A DNA stretch of 64,000 bases, taken from the IMG/VR virus record IMGVR_UViG_3300042474_001151, positions 1 to 64,000 of that record, one strand, 5' to 3'. Both the position numbers and the translations under genes were made by a program. Of this stretch, positions 30,252 through 37,983 are shown piece by piece. Numbering within the stretch: position 1 is the first letter of the stretch; every line of letters starts with the position of its first letter. Source of the DNA: a virus. The notes under the pieces are model-generated. The model did no database searches. It had not been told where the DNA came from and saw only the letters and a list, made by a program, of their open reading frames with translations.

Positions 30252-31787
30252 ATGAATAACAATTGGTTAAAATACTTAGTAGGTATATCGGCAATATTAA
30301 TTGCCGGTACTGCCGCATATTTTTCAGTAACGGGATTAGGAGTTTTATTTAGTGGAGCTGCTATTGCAGTTATGGTTATGGCAGGTTCACTCGAATTTGC
30401 AAAACTTGTTACTGCAACTTATTTAAAACAAAAATGGGATGAAATAAAAGGATTTAATAAATGGTATTTATCATTTGCGGTTGCTGTTCTAATGTTAATA
30501 ACCTCAGCCGGAATCTTTGGTTACCTTTCAAACGCATTCCAACAACAAAACCTAAAACTTGACCAAGTAGAAAGAGAAATATCGGTTTATCAAAATCAAA
30601 TTACAAAAAATGATGGTGAAATAGCACGTTACACCACACAACTAACCAATCAACAAAATATTCGTAATTCACAAGAATCAAATTTATCCAAACAAATCGA
30701 TAAGGATAAATCAACCGCTAGAGTTACACAAATGATTCGTACCGCAGATAAAGAAATCAGTTCAATTTCTAACCGAATTGACGAACTAACAAGACAAAAT
30801 AATGTCGCATTAGATTCAATAAACTCGATTAAAAATAATAACATTAGTATTGAAAGAGAAGTTGGTGGATTTAGATTTGTGGCGGAATCGTTCGGTGTTG
30901 AATTAAACTCAGTAGTTAAATTTTTTATAATCTTAATTGTTATTGTATTTGACCCATTAGCAATTGCGTTAGTCATAGCATTTAATCAGTTAATGATGAA
31001 TAAAAGAAAAGAAGAGGATGAAGAAATTATATCTAAACCTGAAGAATTAAAAGATTTTATTGACGAAACGACAAGAGTACATCTATCAGAAAATGATTTA
31101 AAAATATTAGAAGAGGCGTTATTAAAACAAACGGAACCAAACGACGAACTAAAAAGGGCAGCAGAAGAATACAAGAGACGTGGAGAGTTATTGGCGGAGA
31201 TAATGAAGAATGACGAAGAATTGGGTTTATATAACGAACCGTTTGATAATCCAATGATTAAAGAATCTGAAATACTTACAAAAATGGATGAGGATTTAAA
31301 ATTACAAGAAGATGAATATGATGAAGAAATTTCAGATTGGGATGAAACTTTAATGGATGGTTTAGAGGATGAACCACCATTTTTTACCGAAGAAGAAATT
31401 GAGAAAATTTTACAAGAAGAGCCAACAGAAGAAGAAATAAATGAAAATTTTTCCACTATAGAACCAAATCATGAGAATATTTTCCAAGATGACATTTATT
31501 TGACAGAAGCAATTTTGGAATTTAATCAACAATCAATGGAGGAGGAATTAGATGAATTTGTTCCCGAACTACCCGTAACACTCGAAGATGAACAAACCTT
31601 TGGTTTAGATATTAAACAACTAAACGAAACATTGGAAGAAGTCAATAAGGAAATTGATAGTAAAATTGAAGAGACATCACCAACAGAGAGTGATGAAAAA
31701 AAAAATATTGATACCCGAAAATTCGAAATCAATAGAAGTAGTAGAAGAAGAGGAACCTCAGGACTCAAAGTTACTAGAATCTCCTAA
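30252..31787 (+). CDS. Polytopic membrane protein with coiled coil and acidic tail
   Basis: 511 residues. Three N-terminal hydrophobic segments (about 7-27, 29-47, 73-95) are followed by a periplasmic-length coiled coil (about 97-205), a fourth membrane segment (FFIILIVIVFDPLAIALVIAF) and a long acidic C-terminal tail rich in Glu/Asp. At an A10 run (31696-31705) the zero frame turns abruptly basic and stops after about 25 codons, whereas the +1 frame stays acidic and runs to 31908. The natural product may therefore be longer. Function is unknown; scaffolding at the membrane is one possibility. Confidence 0.65.
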   Translation: MNNNWLKYLVGISAILIAGTAAYFSVTGLGVLFSGAAIAVMVMAGSLEFAKLVTATYLKQKWDEIKGFNKWYLSFAVAVLMLITSAGIFGYLSNAFQQQNLKLDQVEREISVYQNQITKNDGEIARYTTQLTNQQNIRNSQESNLSKQIDKDKSTARVTQMIRTADKEISSISNRIDELTRQNNVALDSINSIKNNNISIEREVGGFRFVAESFGVELNSVVKFFIILIVIVFDPLAIALVIAFNQLMMNKRKEEDEEIISKPEELKDFIDETTRVHLSENDLKILEEALLKQTEPNDELKRAAEEYKRRGELLAEIMKNDEELGLYNEPFDNPMIKESEILTKMDEDLKLQEDEYDEEISDWDETLMDGLEDEPPFFTEEEIEKILQEEPTEEEINENFSTIEPNHENIFQDDIYLTEAILEFNQQSMEEELDEFVPELPVTLEDEQTFGLDIKQLNETLEEVNKEIDSKIEETSPTESDEKKNIDTRKFEINRSSRRRGTSGLKVTRIS

Positions 31788-31908
31788 AGATTCAAATGAA
31801 CCCCTTTATTGGGAAAAAGATGACACTAACCCAAATCAAGTGATTTACGATTTGGATAAAGATGTGGTAATAATACCACAATCCGAGGATGAAATAACTA
31901 ATGATTAA
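31693..31908 (+). CDS. Acidic C-terminal extension or small separate gene after the A10 run
   Basis: 71 codons from ATG at 31693, +1 frame relative to the preceding gene. The product is acidic (VVEEEEPQDSK, ending in SEDEITND), like the tail of the upstream protein, and 95 nt overlap it. Either a separate small protein or, more likely by composition, the true C-terminus reached by slippage on the A10 run. Confidence 0.45.
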   Translation: MKKKILIPENSKSIEVVEEEEPQDSKLLESPKDSNEPLYWEKDDTNPNQVIYDLDKDVVIIPQSEDEITND

Positions 31909-31917
31909 TTAATTTAA

Positions 31918-32544
31918 ATGTTGACGATTTATAATATAGAAACGATTGATGAATCGAAATTAAACATCCATAGAAAAAAATCTAAGAAGACACAGATATT
32001 ACTATACGACACCCAAAGGAGGGTAGATGATTTTATCAATAAAATAAAACATAGAAAGAACGGTAAATTCGAAGACATCCCACACTTCATTATAACCAAG
32101 TTAGGTACCGTTTACCAATTATTTGACACCGACTATAGTTCCAATACATTTAATGACAATAGGAACGATAAGAAGATGATAAAAATTGCAATTGAGAACT
32201 TGGGTTGGTTAAATAAAAACACCATCACTGGTATCCTTAATAATTGGATTGGAGACCCATACAGGTCCGAACCACACATTAGAAATTGGAGAAATTACTT
32301 TTTTTGGGACAAATACAACGAAAATCAATTATCAGTACTTTCAGAACTTTGTGAAATGTTATGTGAAAGACATGATATTTTCAAACAAACCGTCCCATCT
32401 AACGGATATCTTGAAAATGTATCAAATTTCAAGGGTATTGTATGTAAATCCAACTTTTCGAGTATTTATACAGATATAAACCCTTCATTTAATTTTAGAA
32501 TATTTTTCAACAATGCAAAAGAAACTAATGACAGAATACGATAG
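31918..32544 (+). CDS. Amidase_2/PGRP-fold-like protein with altered zinc site
   Basis: 208 residues. The core IPHFIITKLGTVYQLFD (His56) matches the YHfvIdrdGtvyqlv strand of type-2 N-acetylmuramoyl-L-alanine amidases, and the C-terminal GIVCKSNFSSIYTDINPSF aligns with the HsdiapgRKtDPGp motif. The expected zinc ligands are altered: the first His is Tyr30, the second is Cys176 (10 residues before Asp186, the spacing known from AmpD), and only Asp186 is kept. It may be an endolysin with a modified metal site or a non-catalytic peptidoglycan binder. No signal peptide. Confidence 0.5.
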   Translation: MLTIYNIETIDESKLNIHRKKSKKTQILLYDTQRRVDDFINKIKHRKNGKFEDIPHFIITKLGTVYQLFDTDYSSNTFNDNRNDKKMIKIAIENLGWLNKNTITGILNNWIGDPYRSEPHIRNWRNYFFWDKYNENQLSVLSELCEMLCERHDIFKQTVPSNGYLENVSNFKGIVCKSNFSSIYTDINPSFNFRIFFNNAKETNDRIR

Positions 32545-33064
32545 TACCAAAAATATGTTAAATACATTAAGAAAACTTAATGAATCTAAACAAACAGGTA
32601 CCCTTAGAGAACAATCACAAGAACAAAGAATTAGTAACGATACGTCCACATTCCCAAAGGGAGAAGAACAACCGTCAACTCAATCAATGAAAAATGATTT
32701 AATGGTCATTAATGACGTTGAGGTAAAAATAATGTCAGGAGACAATTTGGATATGAAATTAATGGATGACCAAAAGAAATCCATCTCAGGAATTATTGAT
32801 AATTTCAAACAACAAGTTTCACAAATCGTGGAATTTGAACCGGGTTTTACAATCTCACCTAGTCAAATTAGATTAGATGGTACACTTACAGACGACGATG
32901 TTAGTTTTGTGTTTATTTCGGGAGATGAAAGTGGTTTATATATAAATGCTGACATGTTGAAGTTGGATTCAGAAGTTATGATTGTAATAGATAAATTGGT
33001 AAAATTTGAACCGACATTTAAAACGGCAATGGAACCATTAATAAGTCAAAGAAACAATAACTAA
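32513..33064 (+). CDS. Uncharacterised protein, possible head/assembly factor
   Basis: 183 residues from ATG at 32513; an ATG at 32528 would shorten the overlap with the amidase-like gene from 32 to 17 nt. The N-terminal 65 residues are polar and Gln/Ser-rich, suggesting disorder. The C-terminal part has an alternating strand pattern (VEVKIMSGDNLDMKLMDD; DVSFVFISGDESGLYINADML). It is in an overlapping string of genes running to 35679. Virion assembly is inferred from this cluster only. Confidence 0.6.
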   Translation: MQKKLMTEYDSTKNMLNTLRKLNESKQTGTLREQSQEQRISNDTSTFPKGEEQPSTQSMKNDLMVINDVEVKIMSGDNLDMKLMDDQKKSISGIIDNFKQQVSQIVEFEPGFTISPSQIRLDGTLTDDDVSFVFISGDESGLYINADMLKLDSEVMIVIDKLVKFEPTFKTAMEPLISQRNNN

Positions 33065-33066
33065 TA

Positions 33067-33306
33067 ATGTCATTTAGTAACGACGATAAGAAGGAAATAG
33101 AGAGAATCACAAGGAAAGAGATTAAAGATTTCATGGATTCGACCCAAGCACATAGAATTGTTGTTAAAATGATTCAAGATGAATTGGGATCTAAAAAGGT
33201 AGATGATAAAATAGTGGATTTATCCACTAAAGTTGTTGTTGAGTTATTTAAAACATTATGGCAAAGAAAGTCATTTTGGGAAACTGCATTAAAGAACGTT
33301 AGATAA
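33067..33306 (+). CDS. Small helical protein, 79 residues
   Basis: Starts MSFSNDDKKEIERITRKEIKDF; almost wholly amphipathic helical with balanced charges and no Cys. The stop overlaps the next ATG (TAATG), so it is co-translated with the ParB-motif protein. No recognised family. Confidence 0.6.
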   Translation: MSFSNDDKKEIERITRKEIKDFMDSTQAHRIVVKMIQDELGSKKVDDKIVDLSTKVVVELFKTLWQRKSFWETALKNVR

Positions 33307-34400
33307 TGGAAAAAGTAATTAAACCTGATATTGAGGGTGAAATGGACGAGTTCCAAAGAATATCGCAAGATTTAAGACGAGATGAAAAAATTGACATCTC
33401 CGTTAAGGAACTTGTACGCTCTTTTGATGGGTTGAAGGAACAAACACTTACAGATGATGTTTGGCCTAAATTAGAGAACACAGAATCAAACGAAATAGAA
33501 AAGGGTGACATTGAGGCGGTTAACGATATTGCAAAAATGTACAATAAGACAAACCCAAAGAAATTAATAAAGGCAATCAAATCAGGTGAGTACGAAAGAC
33601 CTCTAATTTTAAAAATGGGTGACAGATACATTCTTATTGCTGGAAACACAAGATTATGTACCGCGGCAGCAATGGGAGTTAACCCTAAGGTTTTCATAGG
33701 TGAAATTGGAGAGGATGTAAACGAAATAGAAGAGGTAAAAGGGGAAATCAATGAAAAGTGTTGGAAGGGATATACACAAAAGGGAATGAAAACAATGTTT
33801 GGTAAAAGATACCCAAATTGTGTAAAAAAGACAAAAACAAACGAAGCAGCAAATCCAGCTCAACAAGCCGCAATTGCTATTAATATGAAGAAAAAAGGAA
33901 TCGAACCAAAAAAAGAAACTAAAGAATCTATGGGTGCTGGAGGTTCAGGATCATTTGAAGGACCAGTTTTTAGTGATGTAGTATTAAAAAAAGACATTCA
34001 TAAATTCCATAACTCAAACCTTAAAGAACAACAAGAGGAAGTGGGTGAAGCAACCGATGCATCATCTTCAGGTGGTTACGATGTACCTTTGTTTGGTAAA
34101 ACACCCAAAGGACGTAGAAATCCACTAAAGATAGATGGTCCTGATAGTATCTATAAAGGTAGAGCGGTAACAGATAAGAAATTTCCAAAATGGGGAGGTC
34201 CCGGTGGTGTCTTTGTTAAGATTAAGGAGAAGTGTAAAAAGTTCCCTTATTGCAATCAAGGAGACACTGGAGCCTTAGAATTCATTAAAGAAGATAAAGA
34301 AATAGTACAAGCAATAACCGAAACATCAAAAAAATACGGTATTCCATATAAAGAAATGGAAAAAATTGTATTAAATGAGATAAATAAGATATTTATTTAG
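33306..34400 (+). CDS. Multidomain phage protein with ParB-like motif and CWKGY motif
   Basis: 364 residues. About 89-125 contains a ParB/Srx-like core (ERPLILKMGDRYILIAGNTR, then LCTAAAMG), the fold used for nucleotide binding in ParB. About 149-173 contains the CWKGYTQKGMKTMFGK motif with a following NCVKK, which recurs in structural or scaffold-type proteins of T4-like marine phages. Gly-rich segments (GSGSFEGPVF; SSSGGYDVPLFG) suggest a modular assembly protein. The C-terminus is helical. Nuclease, kinase or scaffold functions cannot be assigned from sequence alone. Confidence 0.6.
   Translation: MEKVIKPDIEGEMDEFQRISQDLRRDEKIDISVKELVRSFDGLKEQTLTDDVWPKLENTESNEIEKGDIEAVNDIAKMYNKTNPKKLIKAIKSGEYERPLILKMGDRYILIAGNTRLCTAAAMGVNPKVFIGEIGEDVNEIEEVKGEINEKCWKGYTQKGMKTMFGKRYPNCVKKTKTNEAANPAQQAAIAINMKKKGIEPKKETKESMGAGGSGSFEGPVFSDVVLKKDIHKFHNSNLKEQQEEVGEATDASSSGGYDVPLFGKTPKGRRNPLKIDGPDSIYKGRAVTDKKFPKWGGPGGVFVKIKEKCKKFPYCNQGDTGALEFIKEDKEIVQAITETSKKYGIPYKEMEKIVLNEINKIFI
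34390..34397 (+). promoter_or_regulatory. TATTTATA variant (TATTTATT)
   Basis: One mismatch, 4 nt before the ATG at 34402 and inside the end of the previous gene; may be coincidence. Confidence 0.3.
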
Positions 34401-34401
34401 T

Positions 34402-35679
34402 ATGAAAATAACAGAACTTAACACAATTATTGAAAATGTGATATCTGATGAGGTCAGAAGAATCATTATTTCAGAATCCGAAGAGGGTAAAAAAGAAGTA
34501 TATCATGTAACATGTGAAGGTGAACCTGTTAGTACTCATGACTCTAAAGAAGAGGCGGAGAGTCATTTAGATATATATAAAAAAGACCATCCAGGTAAAC
34601 AATTTATAGTTGAAAAAGGGATTTATGAATCTCATTCAGATATGATTGATAAATTAGATGAAATGGGTCAACAATTAGAAGAAAAAGAAAATACAAATAT
34701 GGAAAATCAAGAACCAAAAGAGGGTAATTTATTCTCAGGTGCGTTATTAAAAGCTAAGGAAAACGGTGATGAAAAATTTACTGTTGGTGGTAAAGAATAT
34801 GATGTTAAGGAATCTTGGCAACAAATGGAAGAAGAGGAAATTCGTGAAGATGAGTACTGTGAGCAATGTGGTGATAATGACATGAAAGAAGAAGAACCAA
34901 AAGAAGGTAAAAAATTCACTCAAATGTTAATGAAATCTATTACTGAGAAGACAGAAGCATGTGAGCAATGTGGTGGTATGTTAAATGAGGAAGGAAGTTG
35001 TGATGAATGTGGTGGTGGAATGTATGAATCTAAAAAGAAAAAATTACGTTTGAAGGAATCTGAATTAGTTAGTCTTATAACTAAAATGGTTAACGAATCT
35101 ATCCCTGGATTAGAGGCTGCTAAAAATTCACATAAAGAAAGTGGTAAAGAAAACAACGCACATTTAGCTGATGTTGATAAAAAAATGAAAGATTATTTAT
35201 CATTCGATGGTAATGATAATCCTGAATTCCCTAAAGCAATTGGTAAAGGAGATAAGGTAGCAAGAAAAAACACTCCAGAACAAGAAGACGAAATTAAAAA
35301 GAATTTTGCCGGTTTGGAAAATTTAGATTATGATATTGAACCATCTGAACAATTTAAGAAAAGATTGAAGATGGCAATTGATGGTGATAAATTAATGGGT
35401 AATTCACCTACAACAGAGAAAACAAATGTAGTACCAAGTAATGGTGCAAAATTAGGTGAAGAACCAAAAGATAAAGACGGTAACAGTATTCCAACACCAG
35501 AAACCGCTAAGAAAATAGAAAAACAAGTTAAGAATAGGGCGGAAGATAAAAAGAAAAGAGTTCTCTACAAAAAAGAGGAAGTTCCAGTTAACGAGTCTAA
35601 AGGAAAATTTTCTAACATTCTTGAAGAAGAAATTAAGAAAATGAAAGATATGGCTAACTACAACAAAAAAACTCAATAA
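34402..35679 (+). CDS. Acidic/Lys-rich structural protein with zinc-ribbon-like Cys pairs
   Basis: 425 residues, strongly charged and probably partly disordered. Four Cys-x2-Cys pairs are visible: CEQCGD, then CEQCGG and CDECGGG (a zinc-ribbon arrangement). The N-terminal helix (ITELNTIIENVISDEVRRII) recurs in weaker form as KLRLKESELVSLITKMVNES and near the C-terminus as VNESKGKFSNILEEEIKKM, suggesting a repeated helical module. Start 2 nt after the previous stop. Likely co-assembled with the preceding protein; a scaffold role is inference. Confidence 0.6.
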   Translation: MKITELNTIIENVISDEVRRIIISESEEGKKEVYHVTCEGEPVSTHDSKEEAESHLDIYKKDHPGKQFIVEKGIYESHSDMIDKLDEMGQQLEEKENTNMENQEPKEGNLFSGALLKAKENGDEKFTVGGKEYDVKESWQQMEEEEIREDEYCEQCGDNDMKEEEPKEGKKFTQMLMKSITEKTEACEQCGGMLNEEGSCDECGGGMYESKKKKLRLKESELVSLITKMVNESIPGLEAAKNSHKESGKENNAHLADVDKKMKDYLSFDGNDNPEFPKAIGKGDKVARKNTPEQEDEIKKNFAGLENLDYDIEPSEQFKKRLKMAIDGDKLMGNSPTTEKTNVVPSNGAKLGEEPKDKDGNSIPTPETAKKIEKQVKNRAEDKKKRVLYKKEEVPVNESKGKFSNILEEEIKKMKDMANYNKKTQ

Positions 35680-35705
35680 TTCTTCTTTTTATTTTCTTTT
35701 ATTCT

Positions 35706-35713
35706 TATATTTG
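35706..35713 (+). promoter_or_regulatory. Host-type promoter -7 box TATATTTG
   Basis: Perfect TAnnTTTG in the 47-nt gap, 13 nt before the ATG at 35727. The -33 region is T-rich without a clear TTTG. Confidence 0.5.
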
Positions 35714-35726
35714 ACATAATAGGAAC

Positions 35727-36182
35727 ATGGAAAATAGAGAAGGTTATTTAGAGTTTATTACATCAGAAAATTACAAGAATCAAATAGATGTTTGGTACAG
35801 GGCTTATAATATAAGTCGAGAAAAAACCGAACTATTTTACGATTTCCTAACTTCATTATATTCTTTGGTTGATGAAACCTATTTAGGTTCAGATGTTGTC
35901 TATCTTGAGGAATCACAAAAGGGTCACTTCACTTGGTGTTGGGATAAAATTGTGGATAACTTTAGTAAAGAAAAAATATTATTTAAAGAAAGGGGAAATT
36001 ACTACGAATATTTTTGGAACTTCTTTTTGGAAGCATTCTATTTCAATAAGTTAGATGAGAAACCAGTAAGAATCAAAGAATATTTTGAAACCTTATTCGA
36101 CTTCAAACACAAAAAAACCAGGTCTGAACTGGACATGTTATCAGAAATTTACAAATTGTTTGAACAAAACTTGAAAAAGTAA
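35727..36182 (+). CDS. Uncharacterised protein, 151 residues
   Basis: Starts MENREGYLEFITSENYKNQID. Aromatic- and Lys/Glu-rich, predicted mostly helical, with no membrane segment or catalytic motif. It has its own host-type promoter box, so it is probably transcribed early together with, or just before, the histone-like gene. Function not recognised. Confidence 0.6.
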   Translation: MENREGYLEFITSENYKNQIDVWYRAYNISREKTELFYDFLTSLYSLVDETYLGSDVVYLEESQKGHFTWCWDKIVDNFSKEKILFKERGNYYEYFWNFFLEAFYFNKLDEKPVRIKEYFETLFDFKHKKTRSELDMLSEIYKLFEQNLKK

Positions 36183-36201
36183 AATTTTTTCCGTATATTC
36201 G
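36171..36201 (+). promoter_or_regulatory. Host-type promoter of the histone H1-like gene
   Basis: TTG at 36171-36173, 20-nt spacer, TATATTCG at 36194-36201 (one mismatch to TAnnTTTG), 19 nt before the ATG at 36221. Confidence 0.45.
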
Positions 36202-36220
36202 TATTAAAAACTGAAATATT

Positions 36221-36409
36221 ATGGAAACCTTAAAAAAAATCAAGGACCTAGTTGAGAAGATGTCAGTTGATACCCAAAAGGTATTTGATAAGGGTAATCG
36301 TAGTGCATCTATCAGAGCAAGGAAATATGCACAAGAAATAAAAATCCTTATTGCGACATATCGTAAGGACGTACTTGAAGAAATGAAAAGACATGATGGA
36401 ACAAATTAA
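36221..36409 (+). CDS. Histone H1/Hc1-like DNA-binding protein
   Basis: 62 residues. The centre, VFDKGNRSASIRARKYAQEIK, closely follows the Hc1-type histone H1-like proteins of Bacteroidota and Chlamydia (KGNkaAgtRARKaslEl), with flanking amphipathic helices LKKIKDLVEKM and ATYRKDVLEEM. These proteins bind and compact DNA. In a phage it may package or protect its own DNA or alter host nucleoid transcription; which one cannot be read from sequence. It has a host-type promoter and overlaps a small membrane-protein gene by 17 nt. Confidence 0.75.
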   Translation: METLKKIKDLVEKMSVDTQKVFDKGNRSASIRARKYAQEIKILIATYRKDVLEEMKRHDGTN

Positions 36410-36572
36410 ATTATACCTATTCGTATTGAGTATTATCTATTCACTACGATTTCTTGTTGCGTTTGTAATTAGACTCACACAGGAAAATCCAGAACAAATG
36501 AAACTATCCAAAGTTGAGGATACTTTACTATTGTTTTCATTATCATACATAATAACCTATTTTTTAATTTAA
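36393..36572 (+). CDS. Small two-segment membrane protein, 59 residues
   Basis: ATG ATG at 36393 inside the end of the histone-like gene, in a different frame. The product has two hydrophobic segments (IKLYLFVLSIIYSLRFLVAFV and LLLFSLSYIITYFLI) separated by a polar loop (TQENPEQMKLSKVED), i.e. a hairpin membrane protein. The reading frame fills an otherwise 167-nt gap and the next gene follows after 4 nt, which supports it being real. Function unknown. Confidence 0.5.
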   Translation: MMEQIKLYLFVLSIIYSLRFLVAFVIRLTQENPEQMKLSKVEDTLLLFSLSYIITYFLI

Positions 36573-36576
36573 TAAC

Positions 36577-37032
36577 GTGTTTGAAAGTATAAAATCATTA
36601 AGACCTCATTTCCACTCATTAAGAGAAATAGAAGGTAACGTAAGTTTAGATATTAAACTGCCATTGAATTGGAGACATGAAGACATATGTAAACCTTATA
36701 GGTCTATAAAAATAAAAGTTCAAGATAAAAATGAAAAATTTACATTATTATCATTAATATCATCAGGAACTCAGGATGGATACGATGTTGTTTTTGCATG
36801 TGCGTTAGAAATTTTGCAGGTTAACAAAGATGAAGAAGAAAAACAAAAACTTTTTCAAGAAAAGGTAAAAGAATTACAAGTACTATTTAAAAAAGAATCG
36901 TTAGATAAATTAAAAGACATAAATCTATTGGAAGATTATGGACAAGAAATTACAGCAGGGGATGGAGTGGTTGAACAAGGAGATGAAGAAGGACAACAAG
37001 GAGATACAGAACCACAAGATTCAGATGATTGA
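36577..37032 (+). CDS. Uncharacterised protein with acidic tail (GTG start)
   Basis: 151 residues from a GTG, 4 nt after the preceding stop. N-terminal soluble domain (about 1-85) with strands such as VSLDIKLPLNW, then a Lys/Glu helix and a very acidic, Gln-rich tail (QGDEEGQQGDTEPQDSDD). The stop overlaps the next gene by 8 nt. No recognised family. Confidence 0.55.
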   Translation: MFESIKSLRPHFHSLREIEGNVSLDIKLPLNWRHEDICKPYRSIKIKVQDKNEKFTLLSLISSGTQDGYDVVFACALEILQVNKDEEEKQKLFQEKVKELQVLFKKESLDKLKDINLLEDYGQEITAGDGVVEQGDEEGQQGDTEPQDSDD

Positions 37033-37141
37033 AGAAATAAAAAAATTGGACAAGAGAAAAATGTTCGAAGAAAAACCAAAAAAGAAAGTATCTATAATAG
37101 ATAAAATATTAAAGATATTAGGTTATGGAAAAAAAGGGTGA
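37025..37141 (+). CDS. Very small basic protein, 38 residues
   Basis: ATG at 37025 overlaps the previous stop by 8 nt; a longer frame from 36938 would overlap it by 95 nt and is less likely. The product is Lys-rich with an amphipathic C-terminal helix (SIIDKILKILGYGKKG), which could lie at a membrane surface. Confidence 0.4.
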   Translation: MIEEIKKLDKRKMFEEKPKKKVSIIDKILKILGYGKKG

Positions 37142-37358
37142 TTTATTAAATCAGTTAGCAATTATATCAGACCTATTAGAAAAGGTCAATGCCGAAATAG
37201 AATCACAAACTATTGTGTTGGAGTTGAGTAAACCAGAATTCAATAAGGTTTTTAAAATCATTGAAAAAAAGTACGGAAAAGTAATGGATACACCAACAGA
37301 CACATTTACAATCAATATGGGAGTTGTAAATATTATTTTTAATACGAATAATGTCTAA
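37125..37358 (+). CDS. Uncharacterised small protein, 77 residues
   Basis: ATG at 37125 overlaps the preceding small gene by 17 nt. An N-terminal helix (LLNQLAIISDLLEKVNAEI) is followed by a small alpha/beta segment. The 3' end converges with the reverse-strand gene and overlaps it by 20 nt. Function unknown. Confidence 0.55.
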   Translation: MEKKGDLLNQLAIISDLLEKVNAEIESQTIVLELSKPEFNKVFKIIEKKYGKVMDTPTDTFTINMGVVNIIFNTNNV

Positions 37359-37983
37359 ATAATTCCGATTTCTTATATCCTTTCGCAATTAACATTGCAT
37401 ATAACATTTTTCTTTGTTGGGTAGACACATCTTTAACAAACATAAAATTTCCCCTCTTTCTGTTAAGTAAATCGTTCTTAACAATCTCAAATAATCTTTC
37501 TGTATCAATTAAATTTTTACAACTAAAGTATCTTACATTATCTTCAATTTGAACAAACAATTTATTGTTCAATGTAAAAATTTGAGCAATATCGTTAATT
37601 GGTAATATTTGTTCCATCATTTCATGATAACGAATTCTTTTACCATTATCATAATCATAAACCTTTTCTTCCACCCAATATGGAATAATTTCTTTTATTC
37701 TTAAATTATCATCCTCTAATATTGCCTTTTGGTTTCTACCTAAACTATCTTTAACCCAAACTTGATCTGACCATCTGTTATTTGGTAATAACAATCCTAA
37801 TTCATAAACAAGTTCTTGTCTCCTTTTACCACCTTGTAATTTAACAAATGGGGGTTTCTTTTCAGTCTTATACTCTCTCCAATATTCATACACAGTTTTT
37901 CTCTGCATACATTTATAAAGAACTTTAATTTTCTTTTGATTTTCAAATAAGACAATCGCATATTTAAAACTATTGTTTTTCAT
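37339..37983 (-). CDS. Uncharacterised phage protein, 214 residues
   Basis: Reverse strand. Starts MKNNSFKYAIVLFENQKKIKV and contains WREYKTEKKPPFVKLQGGKR and WVKDSLGRNQKAIL; a basic and aromatic composition that could suit nucleic-acid binding. No catalytic motif is identified. Its ATG overlaps the stop of the 52-residue reverse-strand gene as ATGA, so the two are translationally coupled. Confidence 0.6.
   Translation of the reverse strand: MKNNSFKYAIVLFENQKKIKVLYKCMQRKTVYEYWREYKTEKKPPFVKLQGGKRRQELVYELGLLLPNNRWSDQVWVKDSLGRNQKAILEDDNLRIKEIIPYWVEEKVYDYDNGKRIRYHEMMEQILPINDIAQIFTLNNKLFVQIEDNVRYFSCKNLIDTERLFEIVKNDLLNRKRGNFMFVKDVSTQQRKMLYAMLIAKGYKKSELFRHYSY

Noticed and set aside
30986-31456. A 156-codon Ser-rich reverse-strand open frame
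   Set aside because: Antisense to the acidic tail (GAA/GAT codons give TTC/ATC), with no start context and inside a well-supported gene.
32463-32470. TATTTATA inside the amidase-like gene
   Set aside because: It lies 42 nt before the ATG at 32513, but within coding sequence and without other support; counted as background, like the copy at 41930 in the glutaredoxin gene.
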